From assembly GCA_002469915.1 (NCBI GenBank), contig DKOG01000142.1, forward strand, positions 1 to 15,662: a DNA stretch of 15,662 nt, written 5' to 3'. The position numbers were made by a program, and so were the translations under genes. The DNA is from Bacteroidetes bacterium UBA7368 (GTDB taxonomy: Bacteria; Bacteroidota; Rhodothermia; Rhodothermales; UBA10348). The notes beneath the pieces were generated by a model. It saw only the letters and a program-made list of their open reading frames with translations, ran no database searches and was not told where the DNA came from. How positions within the stretch are numbered: position 1 is the stretch's first letter; the number at the start of each line of letters is the position of its first letter. Positions 7,032-14,201 of this stretch are shown in pieces.

Positions 7032-9257
7032 ATGTCTCGATACTTTTCTTTGGTCCTGCTAATCGCATTTTTCGTTATTCCGTCGCAGGCACAGGATGTG
7101 CTTACTTTACATCGCCTCTCAGGTCCCATCATTCTGGATGGAATTAGTGATGAACCAGCATGGCAAGGTGTTGAGCCGGTAGATCTCACGATGTATCAGC
7201 CTATATCTGGTGGCCAGATGACGGAGCGTACTGAAATTCGTGTCGCCTACGATAATGACTATCTGTACGTATCCGGTAAAATGTTCGATTCAGAGCCGGA
7301 CGAAGTTAGAGCCAATACGCTTTATCGTGACCGGTGGTCGGGTGATGACACGTTTGCCATCGTTCTAGATACGTTTAATGACAACGAAAACGCGCTTTGG
7401 TTTTTTACCTCGCCTAATGGAGTGCGATTCGATATAGCGGTTTCTAGTGATGCCAATGGCTCAGGAGGAGGAACCTCTTTTGGTGGTGGAGCGGTAAATC
7501 AGTCTTGGAATACGTACTGGGATGTCGAGACCCAGCAGAATGAGGAAGGCTGGTTCGCCGAAATGAGAATTCCGTATTCCAGTTTGGGCTTCCAAGAGAA
7601 AGATGGGAAGGTAGAAATGGGTATGATACTCTACCGATATATCGCCCGGAAAAGTGAGCGACATATTTTCCCAGCGATCCCACCGAATTGGGGGATGGGG
7701 TATGCTAAGCCGTCACAGGCCAGAAAGATTGTTCTCACCGATGTAAAGGCGAAGCGCCCGGTCTATATCACGCCGTATGTGACGGGGGGGCGCTCCATAT
7801 TCAATGAGCTGAATGATGCGGAAACGAAGTATGTTTCTGACTCAGAGATCACTAAACAAGTAGGTCTCGATATTAAATATGCCATCACGAATAATTTGAC
7901 GTTAGATGCCACGTTTAATACGGATTTTGCCCAGGTAGAGGCTGATGATCAGCAGGTGAACCTGACTCGGTTTTCTCTCTTTTTCCCAGAAAAGAGGCAG
8001 TTTTTTCAAGAGAGAAGTAGCCTGTTTGATTTTTCGACCGGTCGTCGGGACCGACTTTTTCATTCTCGAAATATTGGGATCAATGAGGGTGAAACCGTTC
8101 GGATTTTGGGTGGGGGTCGTATGGTTGGGAAGATCGGGGCCTGGGATGTTGGCGTGATCGATATGCAGACAGAATCCGTCGGAGATCTACCCTCAGAAAA
8201 TTTTGGCGTACTTCGATTTCGACGCTCGGTAGTGAATGATCAATCATTCGCTGGGACGATGTTTACCTCCCGCCTCGGAGATGATGGATCCTACAATCTG
8301 GCCTACGGTGCCGATGCTTCTATTAAAATTGGTCAGAACGATTATCTAACGACCAAATGGGCACAGACTTTTGAGGACGAAGTGCTAGATGCAGACGCTT
8401 TCGACTTTTTTCAATCCGGATTTTTCTCAGCTGGGTATGCCCGTCGGACGGATATCGGGTGGTCCTTTCGCACTGGAGCAATGTTCGCGGGACGAGACTA
8501 CATGCCCGGATCTGGGTTTGTATCCCGGACGGACTATACGCAATTGAATTGGGATGCCCAGTATGGCTGGCTATCCGCAGAAGACGCTCCTCTTAGAAAG
8601 CATGACGGTTCGTCGTATGGAAGTCTTTATTTTAGAAATCACGATGGCTCGCTGGAATCTGCACGAGTAGGAGGGAGCTGGGATTTCGACTTCAAAACTG
8701 GGGCCAGCGCGAGAACCAGCTTGAACGTAATGGTAGAGGACCTCCTAGAGGAGCTCAGCTTTCCGAAAGACACAGGTGTTCCCGTAGGACGCTACACGTT
8801 TGTAGATTGGCAAGGAAGCTATTCAATCGGAAGCGGAAATCTGTTAAGAGGACGTGTTTCCTCCAACATCGGAAGCTTTTATGACGGATGGCGGATCCAG
8901 GCAAACTATAGTCCGACCTGGAACGTGAATCGATTTCTAGAGCTATCGGGAAGCTATCAGTACACCCATTTAGAATTTCCCGATCGAAATCAGAAGGCAG
9001 ATATTCATCTCGTTGGGGTACGTACTCAGATTGGTTTTAACACCAAAGTGTCCTTGAACTCGTTTGTTCAGTACAACACATCAGCCAACATTATCGCATC
9101 CAATATTCGTTTCCGCTACAATTTTGCTGAAGGAAACGATCTTTGGTTCGTTTATACCGAGAACTTGAATTCTGACCGGCATCGGGAATCGCCGGTACTC
9201 CCTGTATCGGGCATTCGGACGCTTCTACTGAAATACACCTACACGATCGGAGCCTAG
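7032..9257 (+). CDS. DUF5916 outer-membrane protein with N-terminal CBM9-like domain
   Basis: A 741-residue exported protein. Residues 1-20 are a signal peptide ending SQA. Residues about 30-215 match the carbohydrate-binding family 9-like fold seen in these proteins: the opening GPIILDGISDEPAWQ (31-45), then the VAYDNDYLYV and DDTFAIVLDTF strands. From about 225 onward comes the DUF5916 region, including NLTLDATFNTDFAQVEADDQ and FFPEKRQFFQE, then many alternating aromatic strands up to LKYTYTIGA, consistent with a C-terminal beta-barrel. Family members are common in Bacteroidota and relatives; their substrate is not established, though glycan or peptide binding is often assumed. The ATG at 7032 directly precedes the signal peptide. 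The stop lies one base from the stop of the convergent pentapeptide gene. Confidence 0.88.
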   Translation: MSRYFSLVLLIAFFVIPSQAQDVLTLHRLSGPIILDGISDEPAWQGVEPVDLTMYQPISGGQMTERTEIRVAYDNDYLYVSGKMFDSEPDEVRANTLYRDRWSGDDTFAIVLDTFNDNENALWFFTSPNGVRFDIAVSSDANGSGGGTSFGGGAVNQSWNTYWDVETQQNEEGWFAEMRIPYSSLGFQEKDGKVEMGMILYRYIARKSERHIFPAIPPNWGMGYAKPSQARKIVLTDVKAKRPVYITPYVTGGRSIFNELNDAETKYVSDSEITKQVGLDIKYAITNNLTLDATFNTDFAQVEADDQQVNLTRFSLFFPEKRQFFQERSSLFDFSTGRRDRLFHSRNIGINEGETVRILGGGRMVGKIGAWDVGVIDMQTESVGDLPSENFGVLRFRRSVVNDQSFAGTMFTSRLGDDGSYNLAYGADASIKIGQNDYLTTKWAQTFEDEVLDADAFDFFQSGFFSAGYARRTDIGWSFRTGAMFAGRDYMPGSGFVSRTDYTQLNWDAQYGWLSAEDAPLRKHDGSSYGSLYFRNHDGSLESARVGGSWDFDFKTGASARTSLNVMVEDLLEELSFPKDTGVPVGRYTFVDWQGSYSIGSGNLLRGRVSSNIGSFYDGWRIQANYSPTWNVNRFLELSGSYQYTHLEFPDRNQKADIHLVGVRTQIGFNTKVSLNSFVQYNTSANIIASNIRFRYNFAEGNDLWFVYTENLNSDRHRESPVLPVSGIRTLLLKYTYTIGA

Positions 9258-9258
9258 G

Positions 9259-9822
9259 CTACTGCTTCTTGTTGACCGACTTGGGCATCTTCAAAGGAAG
9301 AATGGCACCATCGGTAATAATGTCTTGGAGTTCGGCGTCCGTAAAATCTGAGCCGGTAAGGTCTGCCCCAGTCAAGATCGTCTCGCTAAGGTGCGCGTTC
9401 TTAAATGACGTGTTACGGGCTGATGCGTTGAACAAAATAGCTTCGACCAAGCGAGCGCCAGAAAAATTGGACTGATCTAAAGATGCATAAGACATGGTAA
9501 CGAAGCTCAAGTCCGCATTATTAAATTTCGTCTCGCGTGCTGATACTTGATTGAGATCTGAACCTGTTAGGTTAGCACCAGAAAGATCTGCATGATCCAG
9601 ATTGGCGCTTTCCAACTCTGTAACGGACAGGAAAATGCCTCTTAGGTTGGCATTCTCCCAGTTAATCTCTTCGAGAAAACGACCTGTGAGGTCCGCACCG
9701 CTAAGATCGGGTACGATTTCAGGATTTTCTTCTCTCCAATCGTTCCAGTATTCGACACCCTGGTCGAGAACTGCTATATGGCTAAAATTTGGCAAGGGCT
9801 GTCTTTGAAATTGAGTTGGCAC
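9259..9822 (-). CDS. Pentapeptide-repeat protein
   Basis: A 187-residue protein without signal peptide or membrane segment. Residues about 38-172 are made of about 27 pentapeptide units of the A(D/N)LxX type (for example SGADL, DHADL, SGANL, TGSDL), predicted to form a right-handed four-sided beta-helix. A non-repeat head contains GVEYWNDWREENPEIVPDL (22-40), a WNxWR-type lead-in that I have seen before such repeats in other proteins. The tail is short and basic (KMPKSVNKKQ). Pentapeptide proteins have varied roles, including DNA mimicry that protects gyrase in the Qnr group, but nothing here points to that role. The start is GTG at 9822; no ATG occurs before residue 110, and an in-frame stop lies about 70 nt upstream. 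No partner gene is evident. Confidence 0.85.
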   Translation of the reverse strand: MPTQFQRQPLPNFSHIAVLDQGVEYWNDWREENPEIVPDLSGADLTGRFLEEINWENANLRGIFLSVTELESANLDHADLSGANLTGSDLNQVSARETKFNNADLSFVTMSYASLDQSNFSGARLVEAILFNASARNTSFKNAHLSETILTGADLTGSDFTDAELQDIITDGAILPLKMPKSVNKKQ

Positions 9823-9990
9823 AATAGGGAATCCATTACAGAATGCCCAATTACTTGTCAGGTTTTTATTGAGATCCCTTAATACTTAGAAAAGGGAAGC
9901 GTGGATCGGTGGTTCTTGAATTCGCATTCTGGCTTCTTATTGAGTACTGAATTCTTGAAGTCGAGCTTAGTGCCCCGTTCTATCCGGGGT
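9823..9990. other. Intergenic stretch between tRNA terminator and pentapeptide gene
   Basis: No gene is recognised here. It must carry whatever promoter serves the pentapeptide gene on the minus strand. A small stem CCCCG/CGGGG (9973-9977 with 9985-9989) lies just past the tRNA terminator. TTCAAGAA occurs twice on the minus strand, in both cases next to a GAATTC or similar motif, which may be a small duplication. Confidence 0.4.
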
Positions 9991-10026
9991 AAAAAAAATC
10001 CTGATACTGCAGGCAGTACCAGGATT
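9991..10026 (-). terminator. Intrinsic terminator of the tRNA-Ala transcript
   Basis: On the minus strand AATCCTG (10026-10020) pairs with CAGGATT (10003-9997). A G-T pair and the inner stem TACTG/CAGTA extend this to about 13 pairs with a CCTG loop, and a run of eight T (9998-9991) follows. It lies 20 nt past the mature tRNA end, a textbook rho-independent terminator. Confidence 0.9.
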
Positions 10027-10045
10027 GATCTCGTCCGAGCGAGTG

Positions 10046-10118
<73 letters not shown>

Positions 10119-10120
10119 AT

Positions 10121-10132
10121 CTCCCGAAGGAG
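10121..10132 (-). other. UUCG-loop hairpin in the tRNA-Ala leader
   Basis: On the minus strand CTCC-TTCG-GGAG forms a short stem with the very stable c(UUCG)g tetraloop, ending two bases before the mature 5' end of the tRNA. It could shape the precursor for RNase P cleavage. The structure is visible; the role is inferred. Confidence 0.5.
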
Positions 10133-10134
10133 GC

Positions 10135-10162
10135 CGAAAATACGGATACGGACAACCGTCAA
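10135..10162 (-). promoter_or_regulatory. Possible promoter of the tRNA-Ala gene
   Basis: On the minus strand TTGACG (10162-10157) is followed after 14 nt by TATTTTCG (10142-10135), which differs at one defined position from the Bacteroidota -7 pattern TAnnTTTG. The spacing is short for a classical sigma-70 promoter, so the call is tentative. Alternatively the tRNA is transcribed with mreD. Confidence 0.3.
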
Positions 10163-10220
10163 GCAAATGGAAGGACCCGCTAACATGCGGCTTCCACAGT
10201 CAATTCATACGATTGAAGGT

Positions 10221-10691
10221 TTAGCGCGAAGAAAGGAGCGAAGCCAATGTACTTATGAACGCAGTGTACAGAGCTGATCCTATCCAAAGTCCTGTGACCA
10301 AGAAGGTGTTTCTGGCTCCTGCTTGAAGCGCCAACATGGTTACAAAGATTCCATTGTGCACGAGGGCGATAACAAAACCACCAAGTAGGGCCTGCCGAGG
10401 AAGAATCAAGAGACCTTCGCGTTCTGAACTGGGAAACAGACCCATCAAAAAGCCGATCATCGTCTTAACGAGCATGTGCATGCCCCATGTTCCGTAGACG
10501 GCGTCTAGCAAAAAACCGAAAAAGAAGCCTCCCAGAGCGCCCCATTGGCGGCCCTTACGAACGCCAAGCCAGGCCACAAATAGGAGTACGGCATCCGGAA
10601 AGGCGCCCCATAAGGTCAGGCGTCCAAGAATCAGCCATTGAAGGAGAAATACTCCCAAGCCGAGGAAAAATGTGCGAATGGGTGCGGGCAT
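10221..10691 (-). CDS. mreD: Rod shape-determining protein MreD
   Basis: A 156-residue membrane protein with about five hydrophobic segments and the MreD hallmark region PDAVLLFVAWLGVRKG (32-47) followed by GALGGFFFGFLLDAVYG (51-67). MreD belongs to the elongasome with MreB, MreC, PBP2 and RodA, which directs lateral wall synthesis in rod-shaped cells. The length is close to the family norm. In most genomes mreD directly follows mreC, but here the upstream neighbour is a divergent DUF3098 gene, so mreD begins its own transcription unit. The ATG at 10691 has no Shine-Dalgarno site; the hydrophobic segment starts within ten residues, so no longer start is needed. Confidence 0.85.
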   Translation of the reverse strand: MPAPIRTFFLGLGVFLLQWLILGRLTLWGAFPDAVLLFVAWLGVRKGRQWGALGGFFFGFLLDAVYGTWGMHMLVKTMIGFLMGLFPSSEREGLLILPRQALLGGFVIALVHNGIFVTMLALQAGARNTFLVTGLWIGSALYTAFISTLASLLSSR

Positions 10692-10808
10692 GTTCTAATC
10701 TACGAATCAATGGATCGAACATCTCTACCAATGTGGTCTGCGGAACCTGACTTGTGCTATCGGGTTCGGATCGTGCACTTCCACACGACTAGAAATTCTT
10801 TTTTAACG

Positions 10809-11093
10809 ATGGCTCAAAAGCCCAAGCAGAACACCAGAAATCGTAAATCCCGTCAGCAGCGGGGGCGAAAAAATGGAGTCATGGTGTTTACGAAAAAGAA
10901 TTATTCTCTGTTGATCATTGGGCTAGTCATGATCATTGTGGGATATGTCATTATGCGTATGGAGAATGAAGTGGATGGGGTCATATCCCTTTACGTGGCT
11001 CCACTGTTGTTATTAGCAGGATACCTTGAGATCATTTATGCCATCATGTGGCGTCCTAAAGCAGAAGCGGCGCCAGCTGAGAAATCTGCTTAG
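10809..11093 (+). CDS. DUF3098 small two-helix membrane protein
   Basis: A 94-residue protein with a basic head (residues 1-30, rich in Arg, Lys and Gln), then FTKKNYSLLIIGLVMIIVG, whose hydrophobic part (about 32-49) is the first helix. A second helix lies at about 61-80 (YVAPLLLLAGYLEIIYAIM), followed by an Ala/Lys tail. This arrangement, with KKNY before the first helix and an AP...E..YAIM second helix, is that of DUF3098, a family found in Bacteroidota and relatives, often near cell-division genes such as ftsX. No such gene is here. The reading frame extends upstream to 10638, but that part overlaps mreD antisense and has no family character; ATG 10809 gives the expected length. Function unknown. 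Confidence 0.8.
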   Translation: MAQKPKQNTRNRKSRQQRGRKNGVMVFTKKNYSLLIIGLVMIIVGYVIMRMENEVDGVISLYVAPLLLLAGYLEIIYAIMWRPKAEAAPAEKSA

Positions 11094-11109
11094 GCAAAGG
11101 CATCTTGGC

Positions 11110-12399
11110 TCAATCGTACAATAAGTACTTTTGCCGTTTTTGGTCAAAATCGGCTAACTCTTGCGCCCAGGCCGCTTCAAAATCCCGAGCAGACCATCCC
11201 TTCTTCAGTGCCGATACTGTTTCATGAGATCCGGATAGCTTTGCCATCCAACTTTCATTGAAAAAGGTGGTTATGACGGAATTGGGAAGTTGCGCATAGG
11301 TCCTTGAAATGAGTTCGAGTCCGGCTCCCACGGAGCGAACCTGGTCAGGTTGCATCACGGAAATCGACACAGCGTTTAGTGGCACGTTTTCCCACTTTGG
11401 ATAAGTAGACTTTCCAGGTATAGAAATAGGCGTAATCTGAATTGCTTCGATAGCTAAGCCCGGAAAATCAAGGGCCGCCAGACGTGAAGCATCCATCCAG
11501 GGGGCGCCAACCGTCAAAAAAGGAGCGGGGGTGCCGCGGCCTTCGCTGGCACTGGTAGCCTCAAAAAAACAGGTGCCCGCATACATCAGGGCTGACTCGA
11601 ACGTGGGAATATTTGGGCTTGAAGGAATCCACTCCATGCCCGTGTCTGGCCACAGCATATCTCTGTGCCATCCTGTCATTTCAATAATTTGCAGATCCAT
11701 GTATCCCAGATCTGGTATCCAGGCCTCTCCCAGAATCATCTGGGATAATTCACCAGCCGTGAGTCCATAACGCGTCGGGATGGGATACTGGCCAACGAAA
11801 GACACTAAGGTGGTATCCAACACATTTCCTTCCATTGTGACACCGCCGAGAGGGTTGGGCCGGTCTAGCACATAGAACGGAATGCCCGCCTTAGCTGCGG
11901 ACTTCATGGCCAGGCCCATGGTAGATATAAACGTATAGAACCGTGAGCCGACATCTTGAATATCAAACACGAGGGCATCCACACCTCGAAGCATCTCAGG
12001 AGTTGGACTTCGGTTTTCCCCGTATAGACTATAGACCGGGGCGCCGGTGGCATCATCTATGCCGTCAGCTATTTTTGCTCCTGCATCTTCATCGCCTCGA
12101 ATACCGTGCTCGGGACCAAAGAGGGCCGCGATTGTTACATTAGACGACTCATGCATCAAATCGATTAGGTGCCGACCATTCGACCTGGACGTGTGATTCA
12201 CGATCAGGCCCACCCGCATTCCTTTAAGCTCTTGAAATCCTGACTGCACTAGCACGTCAGCACCGGTTAAAACCTCTGAAAAGGCAGAAGGCGGGCGGTC
12301 GTCGCGATCTATGATCGCGCCATCCGCCCGCCCACCGGAATCATCACAAGCTGACAAGGTCAGCATCGTGGCCAGAAAAAAGACTGACCTGAAAAACAT
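11110..12399 (-). CDS. namZ: NamZ/DUF1343 exo-beta-N-acetylmuramidase lipoprotein
   Basis: A 429-residue lipoprotein. Residues 1-17 are a lipoprotein signal peptide with lipobox LSAC, and Cys18 is the lipidation site. A short acidic linker (19-38) leads to the DUF1343 domain, now known as NamZ (glycoside hydrolase family GH171). Signatures are GPEHGIRG (95-102), DIQDVGSRFYTF (146-157), DRPNPLGG (179-186), SPNIPT (261-266) and SEGRGT (285-290). NamZ enzymes remove terminal N-acetylmuramic acid from the non-reducing end of peptidoglycan fragments, a step of wall recycling. The frame is open further upstream inside ndk, but ATG 12399 is preferred because the signal peptide starts there and it lies one base after the ndk stop. 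Such spacing implies translational coupling to ndk. No nagZ, murQ or amidase gene is in the window. Confidence 0.88.
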   Translation of the reverse strand: MFFRSVFFLATMLTLSACDDSGGRADGAIIDRDDRPPSAFSEVLTGADVLVQSGFQELKGMRVGLIVNHTSRSNGRHLIDLMHESSNVTIAALFGPEHGIRGDEDAGAKIADGIDDATGAPVYSLYGENRSPTPEMLRGVDALVFDIQDVGSRFYTFISTMGLAMKSAAKAGIPFYVLDRPNPLGGVTMEGNVLDTTLVSFVGQYPIPTRYGLTAGELSQMILGEAWIPDLGYMDLQIIEMTGWHRDMLWPDTGMEWIPSSPNIPTFESALMYAGTCFFEATSASEGRGTPAPFLTVGAPWMDASRLAALDFPGLAIEAIQITPISIPGKSTYPKWENVPLNAVSISVMQPDQVRSVGAGLELISRTYAQLPNSVITTFFNESWMAKLSGSHETVSALKKGWSARDFEAAWAQELADFDQKRQKYLLYD

Positions 12400-12400
12400 A

Positions 12401-12832
12401 CTAGCTCGCGTTGTTGATGATCTCCACTTCTGGGAAGTAGTAGTTCGACTCAAGAACGCCGTTTTCAACTGAATCGGAGCCATGTACAATGTTTTGTCCT
12501 TTGTTATCCGCAAAATCATGACGGATAGTACCAGCATCTGCCTCAGCAGGATCCGTTGCACCAATCAGAGTACGAAAATCGGCAACGGCGTTTTCTTTTT
12601 CCAGCACAATAGGTACGCAAGGACCTGAGGACATGAAGTCTACAAGCTCTCCAAAAAATGGACGCTCGCTATGGACAGAGTAAAATCCACCTGCTTCAGC
12701 CGTGGACAGGTTGATCATCTTCAGAGCACAGACCTTAAAGCCGGCATCTTGCATGCGTCGGATGACTTCTCCAATTAGGTTTTTGCGGACACAGTCCGGC
12801 TTCAAAATGGCAAGGGTGCGTTCAATAGCCAT
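12401..12832 (-). CDS. ndk: Nucleoside diphosphate kinase
   Basis: A 143-residue cytosolic enzyme that transfers the gamma-phosphate of ATP to nucleoside diphosphates through a phosphohistidine. The conserved sites are present: Lys11 in ILKPD, Tyr51, Arg57 in ERPFF, Thr88, Arg104, Asn114 and the phosphorylated His117 in NIVHGSDS. Length is typical. A longer frame begins at a TTG at 12913, but the family starts at [13 protein letters not shown], so ATG 12832 is chosen. No Shine-Dalgarno site precedes it; instead there is a tandem ACTCAAA ACTCAAA just upstream. The namZ gene follows one base after the stop. Confidence 0.97.
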   Translation of the reverse strand: MAIERTLAILKPDCVRKNLIGEVIRRMQDAGFKVCALKMINLSTAEAGGFYSVHSERPFFGELVDFMSSGPCVPIVLEKENAVADFRTLIGATDPAEADAGTIRHDFADNKGQNIVHGSDSVENGVLESNYYFPEVEIINNAS

Positions 12833-13091
12833 GAGAACTTTGAGTTTTGAGTTTGAAATAGATTCAGTACTTGAAAATACAGCGATAATTCGGCTCTCCC
12901 GGTGCTTTTGCAAGGAAAAACACGTGAATCAGGCATAGGTATAGTACGCTCCTCAGTCAAAAGAAAGCATAACTTACCTCTCTGTTCGGTGGTCTTTCTG
13001 GTGAATCACTTCATCGTAAAAATAGACTTCGTGACCGTTATGCACGATACTGTAATCCTCACGCTGTCCATCACAGAACGCGTAGCTACCC
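12833..13091. other. Divergent intergenic region between ndk and the aminotransferase gene
   Basis: This stretch of about 260 bases must hold promoters for both flanking genes. Short frames within it show no family resemblance and I call no gene. No strong hairpin or terminator was seen. A possible ndk promoter is listed separately. Confidence 0.5.
12932..12960 (-). promoter_or_regulatory. Possible sigma-70-like promoter of ndk-namZ
   Basis: On the minus strand TTGACT (12960-12955) and TATGCC (12937-12932) are separated by 17 nt. That would give a leader of roughly 90 nt before ndk. The -35 box is good and the -10 box is weak, so the call is tentative. Confidence 0.3.
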
Positions 13092-14201
13092 ATGAATTCA
13101 TACGATTGGAGTGCTTTTAGAGATCAGTTTCCTGCGCTGAAGAACAGGACGTATTTGAATACGGCCGGTGGGGGAGTGATGGCTAGGAAGGTGGCAGACG
13201 CAGCCCATCAGTATTACAACGAGTCCGTGGAGCAAGGGGACGTATTTTGGGGGCAGTGGTTGGTTCGGTCTGAGAAGGACCGGCATTTTGTAGCGCATTT
13301 CATTGGAGCCAGGCCTGAATCTGTCGCTTTCTTGCAGAATGCATCTCTTGGTTTGAACATTGTTGCCCGAAGTTTTCCGTCGGAAAGTCGCTGTCTTGCG
13401 GTCCGGCCCGAATTCCCATCGTGTACAACGCCCTTTATTCGGGCCGGACATCAGATGTCCTTTATTGAAACGACTCTAGATGGATTTGTGGATGCTGAAA
13501 TAATTGAATCAGCACTAAAAGAGCACCCCGTTGATGTCTTTATCCTAAGTTCAGTCCAGTTTGCCAACGGGTTCAGGGCCGATTTGGCTTCTATTGGAGC
13601 GGTGTGTAGACGTTTTGGAGTGTCTTTCGTTGTTGATGCAACGCAATCCATCGGAGCGTTTGACATTCATTTGGAGCGGGACCTGATTGATGCACTCGTC
13701 TTCAGCGGCTACAAATGGGCCACGGCAGGATATGGAAATGCCGTGCTCGCTACCGGATCTGCTTGGTCTAATTCGGACCCGCCATTAGTAGGCTGGCGAA
13801 GTGCAAAGCGGGCCTATGATCTAGAAAATGACCGGCTTGATCTGCATAAAGAAGGCATTGGGCATGAAATGGGGCACCCACCATTTCCAGGCATATTCGC
13901 CATGGCCGCTGCCTTGCGTGTATTGTCAGAGCCGGGAATACATCAAATTTCTGAACGCATTCAGGCCTTAGTAGGTTACCTGCGATCAGGTCTTGAGGAT
14001 AAGGGCATCCGCATGCGATCCAACGGGAATCCCGCCTGTTCTTCTGGTATTGTTTTGGCTGAAGTCAAGGATGCCGATTCTGTAAAACAGCAATTACAAG
14101 AACAGCAAATCTGGGTTACAGCGAGACAGGGAGGGCTTCGGGTCTCCATCCATGCCTACAATGCAGCTGAAGATGTCGAGCGATTTCTTACGGCCCTTTA
14201 A
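13092..14201 (+). CDS. PLP-dependent class V aminotransferase family protein
   Basis: A 369-residue fold-type I PLP enzyme related to cysteine desulfurases and isopenicillin N epimerase-like proteins. The N-terminal YLNTAGGGVM (21-30) is the usual opening. NASLGLN (83-89) is in the cofactor phosphate region, and VDATQSIG (181-188) supplies Asp182 and Gln185, which contact the cofactor ring. SGYKW (205-209) gives Lys208 as the internal aldimine lysine. Arg350 in GGLRVSIHAYN is placed to bind a substrate carboxylate. I see no mobile-loop cysteine of the NifS/SufS kind, so desulfurase activity is less likely; an aminotransferase, lyase or epimerase role is open. ATG 13092 has no Shine-Dalgarno site, but family similarity begins within about 15 residues. 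The stop overlaps the stop of the convergent phosphatase gene by 4 nt. Confidence 0.85.
   Translation: MNSYDWSAFRDQFPALKNRTYLNTAGGGVMARKVADAAHQYYNESVEQGDVFWGQWLVRSEKDRHFVAHFIGARPESVAFLQNASLGLNIVARSFPSESRCLAVRPEFPSCTTPFIRAGHQMSFIETTLDGFVDAEIIESALKEHPVDVFILSSVQFANGFRADLASIGAVCRRFGVSFVVDATQSIGAFDIHLERDLIDALVFSGYKWATAGYGNAVLATGSAWSNSDPPLVGWRSAKRAYDLENDRLDLHKEGIGHEMGHPPFPGIFAMAAALRVLSEPGIHQISERIQALVGYLRSGLEDKGIRMRSNGNPACSSGIVLAEVKDADSVKQQLQEQQIWVTARQGGLRVSIHAYNAAEDVERFLTAL

Noticed and set aside
10638..10808. Upstream extension of the DUF3098 frame
   Set aside because: It overlaps mreD antisense and gives a protein longer than the family; ATG 10809 fits the DUF3098 length.
12400..12564. Upstream extension of namZ into ndk
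   Set aside because: It would bury the lipoprotein signal peptide that starts at 12399.
13098..13451. 117-codon minus-strand frame
   Set aside because: Antisense to the N-terminal part of the aminotransferase gene, without recognisable motifs.
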